Shown one piece after another: positions 59,512-64,000 of a stretch of 64,000 nucleotides of DNA. Position 1 is the first letter of the stretch, and every line of letters starts with the position of its first letter. A program made the position numbers and the translations under genes. The notes below the pieces were generated by a model. That model searched no databases, was not told where the DNA came from, and worked only from the letters and a program-made list of their open reading frames with translations. The stretch is from Sphingopyxis sp. (GTDB lineage: Bacteria; Pseudomonadota; Alphaproteobacteria; Sphingomonadales; Sphingomonadaceae), in NCBI GenBank assembly GCA_002733865.1, contig NVXM01000034.1, forward strand, positions 1 to 64,000. Direction: 5' to 3'.

Positions 59512-60771
59512 TTATTTCAGCCAGTCTGGCACATGTTCTGCCGCCATGATTGTAGCAGGGTCAATCCGTTCAGCGACCACGGCATAGCGATCACCATCAA
59601 CCAGCACCTCAGGGACCAGAGGTCGGCTGTTATATGTATTGGCCATGGTAGCACCATAAGCGCCGGCGGTGCGGAATATCCCCAGATCATCGGTCTCGAC
59701 CCGATCAACGACCCGTTCCTTGGCGAAGATATCGCTGCTCTCACAAATCGGACCGACAATTGAGGCGACCATAGTCTCACCGCTGGGTTCGACCGCTTCG
59801 AAATGATGCCAAGCATCATAAATGGCCGGCCGCATGAGATCGTTCATTGCCGCGTCGATAATCACGAAATCGCTGTTCACGCCGGGCTTGATCCGAATGA
59901 CCTTGGTGATCATCACTCCACTGTTCCCGGCGATAACGCGACCGGGTTCGAACATGAGCGTGACATCCCAACCGCGGGTAACCCGTGCGACCATCGCACC
60001 ATATTCAGCCGGGCTGGGAGGATTGTCCTCCGGCTTGTAGGGAACGCCTAGCCCACCGCCAAGATCGACATGAGTAACCACATGCCCTGCATTGCGAAGT
60101 TCCGCTATCAATTCACCCATTCTTGCATAGCATTTTTCCAGCGGTTCGAGCCGTTGCAATTGACTGCCGATATGCACCGCTGCCCCGCGCAGATCGAGCC
60201 CTGGGAGTTGCGAAAGCCGCGCATAAATATCGGGAGCGACATCGATCGCGACCCCGAATTTATTCTCCTTCTTCCCGGTGGAAATTTTGGCATGGGTTCC
60301 GGCATCGACATCCGGATTGACGCGCAACGTTGCAGAGGCCTTCACGCCGCGGGCAGCGGCTATCTCCGACAGCATTTCGCCCTCTTCTTCGGATTCCAGA
60401 TTGAACTGTCCGATGCCTTTGTCGAGCCCGAGCGCCAGTTCCTCGCGGCTCTTGCCCACCCCCGAGAAGACTATGTCTTCCGCCTTCATACCCGCTGCCA
60501 AAGCGCGCTGCATTTCGCCGCCGGAAACCACATCCGCGCCATAGCCCTGGTTTGCCAATATGCGCAGAACAGCAAGATTGGGGTTCGCTTTTACCGCAAA
60601 AGCCAGATGAATGTCGCCGGCATCTTTGAGGCCTTCACGAAAAACCCGTGCGTGACGCTCAAGTGTCGCCCTCGAGTACACGTAGACTGGAGTACCGACT
60701 TCGTTCGCGATCTGCGTCAACGGGATGTCTTCCGCGTGCAATATGCCATTTTTGAGCTGGAAATGGTCCAA
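59512..60771 (-). CDS. lysA: Diaminopimelate decarboxylase
   Basis: A 419-residue PLP enzyme producing L-lysine from meso-diaminopimelate. The lysine that binds PLP is in FAVKANPNLAVLRIL (residues 56-70); HIGSQ and DLGGGLGVPYKPED follow. GPICESSDIFAKERVV is the C-terminal signature with the catalytic cysteine. A TTG start is used (MDHFQLKNG). It follows the lptM-like gene by 31 bp. Confidence 0.95.
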   Translation of the reverse strand: MDHFQLKNGILHAEDIPLTQIANEVGTPVYVYSRATLERHARVFREGLKDAGDIHLAFAVKANPNLAVLRILANQGYGADVVSGGEMQRALAAGMKAEDIVFSGVGKSREELALGLDKGIGQFNLESEEEGEMLSEIAAARGVKASATLRVNPDVDAGTHAKISTGKKENKFGVAIDVAPDIYARLSQLPGLDLRGAAVHIGSQLQRLEPLEKCYARMGELIAELRNAGHVVTHVDLGGGLGVPYKPEDNPPSPAEYGAMVARVTRGWDVTLMFEPGRVIAGNSGVMITKVIRIKPGVNSDFVIIDAAMNDLMRPAIYDAWHHFEAVEPSGETMVASIVGPICESSDIFAKERVVDRVETDDLGIFRTAGAYGATMANTYNSRPLVPEVLVDGDRYAVVAERIDPATIMAAEHVPDWLK

Positions 60772-60802
60772 AATCTTATACTTTCAAATGAATGGAAGGA
60801 TG

Positions 60803-61054
60803 CTAGCCCGGGGGCGGCAGGTCGAACTCGTCATCTTGGCGCTTTTCCGAGCGACGGAGCAATTCATCGCTGCGCTCCGGCATCGCCTGGGTCGACGGAA
60901 CCAGCAGATCTTCGCCGCTAGGCGTTTTCATCTCACCATATACCGGCGGAGGCAGCGCCTCACCTTTAGCGGGCTGCAAAGCGCCACGATTGCCACAGGC
61001 TGCCAGAACGAGACTCGCTCCAGCCAGAATAAAAAACGAACAGACTTTATTCAT
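60803..61054 (-). CDS. Small lipoprotein, LptM (YifL)-like
   Basis: An 83-residue protein with a lipobox (LAGASLVLAACGNRGALQPAK) that matches small LptM/YifL-type lipoproteins; the Cys of AACGNRGALQ is the acylation site. These help assemble the LptD/E LPS-export machine. Position between argH and lysA is conserved in alphaproteobacteria. It starts 1 bp after the argH stop. The C-terminal part (PPPVYGEMKTPSGEDLLVP) is proline-rich. Confidence 0.85.
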   Translation of the reverse strand: MNKVCSFFILAGASLVLAACGNRGALQPAKGEALPPPVYGEMKTPSGEDLLVPSTQAMPERSDELLRRSEKRQDDEFDLPPPG

Positions 61055-61055
61055 T

Positions 61056-62432
61056 TCAGGTCTCCAGCCCCAGTGCCGTCTTGGCCTTGGCAATCTGAAC
61101 CCTTACTTGATCCGGCGCGGTGCCACCATAGCTTGATCTGCTTGCCACCGACGCATCAACGGTTAATACGTCGAATACGCCTGCATCAATCCGGCTGTCG
61201 ATCGCCTGGAACTGCTCGAGTGTAAGATCAGCCAAACCACAGCTTTTTTCTTCAGCCAGCGCTACGACCGTTCCGGTAACATGATGCGCCTCGCGGAACG
61301 GCAGCTTTGCCTCCCGTACCAGCCAGTCGGCAAAATCGGTTGCGGTTGAAAAACCGGATTCGGCCAGAGCGCGCATTCGGCTCTCGCTAAATTCGACTTC
61401 GGCGATCATGCCTGTCATCGCGGCGATACACAGGCCTAGCAAGTCGTGTGCTTCGAATACCGGCGGCTTGTCATCTTGCATATCTTTGGAATAGGCGAGA
61501 GGCAGGCCTTTCATCGTGATCACCAGCGCATTCATCGCACCGGCGATTCTTCCCGCATGGCCCCGCACTAGTTCGGCGGCGTCGGGGTTGCGTTTCTGCG
61601 GCATGATCGACGACCCGGTTGAAAAACTGTCGGGCAGCTTGATAAAACCGAAGGGCTGGCTGGCCCAGATCACCATTTCCTCAGCGAGCCGGGAAAGATG
61701 CAGACTGCATTGGGTGGCCGCCATCAGATAGTCGAGTGCAAAATCCCGATCCGAAACAGAATCCAGGCTATTGCCTGTCGGTTCGTCGAAATCCAGCGCC
61801 GAGGCAGTCGCCTCCCGGTCAATCGGAAAGCCTGTGCCTGCGAGAGCCGCTGCACCGAGCGGCGATTCATTCATCCGTCGCCGGGCATCGGCAAACCGCG
61901 AGCGATCCCGGCGGATCATTTCATAATAGGCCATCAGATGATGGCCAAGGCTCACCGGCTGAGCCGACTGCAAATGGGTAAAGCCCGGCATGATAGTCTC
62001 AGCATGTTCTTCGGCGCGATCCACCAGTGCCCCTTGCAGAGCCGCCAGCGCACTGTCCGCCATGTCCATCGCTTCGCGCACCCAAAGCCGGAAATCGGTC
62101 GCAACTTGGTCGTTGCGAGAGCGAGCCGTGTGCAGCCGCCCGGCTACCGGACCGACAATTTCCGAAAGACGTGCTTCGACATGCATGTGAATGTCTTCCA
62201 GTTCGAGATTCTCGGTGACGCCGCCTGCTTCAAATTCCTGCGCGATCTGGTTCAAACCGTTGATGATCTGTGTCGCATCCTCGGCATTGACGATTTCCTG
62301 CTTCGCCAGCATGGCGACATGGGCCAAACTCGCACGAATATCATGGCGCCATAATTTCTTGTCGAACGGGATTGAGGCGTTTATCTCACGCATGATTGAC
62401 GAAGGGCCATCGGCAAACCTGCCACCCCACAT
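61056..62432 (-). CDS. argH: Argininosuccinate lyase
   Basis: A 458-residue enzyme that splits argininosuccinate into arginine and fumarate. Signatures are MWGGRFADGPSSIMREINASIPFDKKLWRHDI, HMHVEARL, TARSRNDQVATDFRLWV and the superfamily loop GSSIMPQKRNPDAAELVRG. The start at 62432 is the usual N-terminus. Earlier in-frame ATGs overlap the divergent TlpA gene. It heads an operon with the lptM-like gene and lysA. Confidence 0.95.
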   Translation of the reverse strand: MWGGRFADGPSSIMREINASIPFDKKLWRHDIRASLAHVAMLAKQEIVNAEDATQIINGLNQIAQEFEAGGVTENLELEDIHMHVEARLSEIVGPVAGRLHTARSRNDQVATDFRLWVREAMDMADSALAALQGALVDRAEEHAETIMPGFTHLQSAQPVSLGHHLMAYYEMIRRDRSRFADARRRMNESPLGAAALAGTGFPIDREATASALDFDEPTGNSLDSVSDRDFALDYLMAATQCSLHLSRLAEEMVIWASQPFGFIKLPDSFSTGSSIMPQKRNPDAAELVRGHAGRIAGAMNALVITMKGLPLAYSKDMQDDKPPVFEAHDLLGLCIAAMTGMIAEVEFSESRMRALAESGFSTATDFADWLVREAKLPFREAHHVTGTVVALAEEKSCGLADLTLEQFQAIDSRIDAGVFDVLTVDASVASRSSYGGTAPDQVRVQIAKAKTALGLET

Positions 62433-62460
62433 GATATTGGAATTCTTTGTGTCGTTTGTG

Positions 62461-63048
62461 ATGCGTACCGTCCTGTCTATGGCCATATTGTTGAGCGTCG
62501 CGGCCTGCGATAGAGACTCCAGTGAAACGGAGCAAGAATTTGCTGGCAGCGGCACTGAGGAAAGTGCCGATACGATAGATAGTGGTCAAGGTCTCGTAGG
62601 TAAGCTGGACATCTCCCAGCGTGGCACAGCGATGGTTGATACACCGTTCCAAGCGCCTGACGGCAGCATGGTGCGGTTGAAGGACTTCACCGGCAAGCCA
62701 TTGCTGGTGAATATCTGGGCCACATGGTGCGCGCCATGCATTGTGGAAATGCCGATGCTCGACACCTTGGCTGCACGGGAAAAAGCCCGGATGAATGTGC
62801 TCGTCGTTTCGCAGGACATTCAGGGCGCGGAAAAAGTTGTGCCCTTTTTCGAACGCGCGGATTTTCAGCAGCTCGAACCTTATGTTGATCCTGAAAATGG
62901 CCTCAGCTTCGGTTTCGGCTCCGGTCTTATGCCGACTACCGTGCTTTATGATGCGCAGGGCAAGGAAGTGTGGCGAGTGGTCGGTGCCATGGATTGGGAT
63001 GGTGCCAAAGCGGCTACATTGTTGGAAGATACCCTCGCAAAAGATTGA
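62461..63048 (+). CDS. TlpA/ResA-type thioredoxin-like lipoprotein
   Basis: A 195-residue membrane-anchored thiol-disulphide protein. The lipobox is SVAAC (Cys16). The thioredoxin fold carries the active site WATWCAPCIVEMPML (Cys90, Cys93) and LMPTTVLYD with the cis-proline. Such proteins reduce apocytochrome c haem sites or other periplasmic disulphides. It starts 29 bp from the argH start on the opposite strand, so the promoters overlap the two coding starts. A cytochrome c' gene follows downstream. Confidence 0.9.
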   Translation: MRTVLSMAILLSVAACDRDSSETEQEFAGSGTEESADTIDSGQGLVGKLDISQRGTAMVDTPFQAPDGSMVRLKDFTGKPLLVNIWATWCAPCIVEMPMLDTLAAREKARMNVLVVSQDIQGAEKVVPFFERADFQQLEPYVDPENGLSFGFGSGLMPTTVLYDAQGKEVWRVVGAMDWDGAKAATLLEDTLAKD

Positions 63049-63177
63049 CATCCAACTCCCGTATCTTCCGGTTTGAGCTGAAATTGCCGGAAAACAGGTC
63101 TTCTTAACGGGAGAATGGATTGCGTTCAAATCGGATTCGGTTATTCTCAAAGACCCTTTCGTTAGAGGAGAATTTCG

Positions 63178-63693
63178 ATGAGCCGCCGAAGAATACAGAT
63201 CATGTTACCCGTTGTGGCTGGAATAACGCTACTTTCCGCTTGTCGGCAGAATGCCGAAACAGACGCGGTAACCGAAACAGCCAGCGTCGAACTTCCCAAC
63301 GGAATGACGGTGAAAGAACAAATTGAGGCCAGACAAGGTCATCTCAAAAAGATCGGCAAAGCGTTCAAGGCGATCAGCGATCAGTTAAAGGCGAGTAGCC
63401 CGGACTTGGCGGAGATCCAGACCGCTGCGGCAAGTGTGCCGCAAGAAGCGATGGGTATGTCCGATTGGTTCCCGGAAGGCACCGGACCTGAATCCGGAGT
63501 AGAAACGGAAGCCCTGCCAATCATCTGGGAAGACAAGGCGGACTTTGACGAAAAGGTTTTGGCGATGCAGGATGCAGCCGAAAATCTGGCCACTGTAGCC
63601 CAAGGAGGCGACATCGCGGCGATTGGCGCGGCATTCAAGACAACCGGCGGTACCTGCAAAGACTGTCACGACAAATATCGTGAAGACGACTAG
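63178..63693 (+). CDS. Cytochrome c' family lipoprotein-like protein
   Basis: A 171-residue protein with an export signal (MLPVVAGITLLSACRQ, possibly a lipobox). The single haem motif is CKDCHDKYR near the C-terminus, and the four-helix layout (KEQIEARQGHLKKIGKAFKAISDQLK, DLAEIQTAAASVPQEAMGMSDWFPEGTG) is that of class II cytochromes c'. GAGGAGAA precedes the ATG. It is followed after 6 bp by the cytochrome b561-like gene, a common pairing. Confidence 0.9.
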   Translation: MSRRRIQIMLPVVAGITLLSACRQNAETDAVTETASVELPNGMTVKEQIEARQGHLKKIGKAFKAISDQLKASSPDLAEIQTAAASVPQEAMGMSDWFPEGTGPESGVETEALPIIWEDKADFDEKVLAMQDAAENLATVAQGGDIAAIGAAFKTTGGTCKDCHDKYREDD

Positions 63694-63699
63694 CTCGCT

Positions 63700-64000
63700 G
63701 TGACGATCCAACCAGCACGAATATTGGTGTGGGACGGTGCCGTAAGATTGGTGCACTGGCTTGTGGTTATCCTCGTTCCGCTGCTCTGGTGGACAGCAGA
63801 GGAAGGCCATATGGACTGGCATAGAAACCTTGGCCTGACGATGTTTGGCCTGGTTCTCTTCAGACTGATATGGGGGGTTATCGGAAGTTGGACCGCGCGA
63901 TTCGCTCCCATGCTCCGCCGGATTGGGTCGCTGAAGCCCTATATCGGCCAGTTGCGCCGCAGAGAACATCGCGCGAGCTTCGGCCACAGTCCTTTGGCGG
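63700..64000 (+). CDS. Cytochrome b561-type protein, partial (continues past the window)
   Basis: A GTG at 63700, 6 bp after the cytochrome c' stop, opens VTIQPARILVWDGAVRLVHWLVVILVPLLWWTAEE, then MDWHRNLGLTMFGLVLFRLIWGVIGSWTARF. The two His residues in VRLVHW and DWHRNLG and the FRLIWGV segment are the pattern of cytochrome b561 haem-b proteins. The first 100 codons are inside the window; the rest is cut off. Confidence 0.85.
   Translation, partial: MTIQPARILVWDGAVRLVHWLVVILVPLLWWTAEEGHMDWHRNLGLTMFGLVLFRLIWGVIGSWTARFAPMLRRIGSLKPYIGQLRRREHRASFGHSPLA

Overview
The window is chromosomal DNA of a GC-rich alphaproteobacterium, most likely a sphingomonad (Sphingomonadales). Three things point there. 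The core genes read as that order: the pntA/pntAB/pntB split, a CpdR response regulator, rpmF-plsX-fabH, and argH/lptM-like/lysA. An exosortase-A-associated glycosyltransferase and O-ligase are present. A gene-transfer-agent (GTA) cluster is dense with palindromic repeats. The species assignment is an inference from protein families; no rRNA gene is present. No stretch longer than about 300 bases lacks a gene or recognisable structure.

0.9-16.1 kb, minus strand: a complete-looking RcGTA-type structural cluster. In transcription order it holds a TerS-like protein, TerL, portal, a DUF6127-like membrane protein, prohead protease, HK97-fold capsid, gp6 and gp7 connectors, a 73-aa protein, gp8, the major tail protein, two tail-assembly chaperones, a short tape measure, a 782-aa TIM-barrel/DUF2460 protein, a DUF2163 hub, an NlpC/P60 peptidase, a tail tip protein and a DUF2793 protein. 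There are no integrase, replication, repressor or lysis genes, which fits a GTA rather than a prophage. Most junctions overlap by a few bases, so translation is probably coupled. Palindromic repeats lie in several junctions and also inside three genes, where they are read through in frame. A sigma70-like promoter and a terminator-like hairpin precede the first gene.

16.3-34.2 kb: a cyclic-nucleotide-domain patatin phospholipase, a DUF2855 protein, a Na+/alanine symporter, a YqaA membrane protein, plant-type glutamate-cysteine ligase (glutathione synthesis), DNA polymerase IV, a pentapeptide/LprI-like secreted protein, a Bcr/CflA-type exporter, a DUF2147 protein, a paired beta-helix protein and di-haem cytochrome, an Asp/Glu racemase, and the proton-translocating transhydrogenase operon led by a 40-aa aa3-oxidase subunit IV-like gene. 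Three copies of a roughly 200-bp interspersed repeat (8.8, 20.9 and 27.9 kb) and a REP array (23.2 kb) sit between genes.

34.3-47.5 kb: a sigma-54 activator, a lipoprotein, a DEAD-box helicase, an FAD-linked oxidase, a SapC-like protein, a candidate structured small RNA, N-formylglutamate amidohydrolase divergent from cpdR, tRNA-Val(GAC), an AraC regulator, rpmF-plsX-fabH, a MAPEG protein and a DUF1993 protein.

47.5-64 kb: an MBL hydrolase; an S24/LexA-like regulator with a strong palindromic operator and two small divergent genes; glycosyltransferase and O-ligase genes of the exosortase-A type; a thiolase; MscS; TlyA; a siroheme-synthase-like protein with a degenerate methyltransferase remnant; lysA, an LptM-like lipoprotein and argH; TlpA, cytochrome c' and a partial cytochrome b561 that leaves the window.

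The most unusual signals are the in-frame palindromic insertions in GTA genes, two or three candidate small RNAs, the S24 operator, and a 19-codon gene with an ideal Shine-Dalgarno followed by structured RNA.
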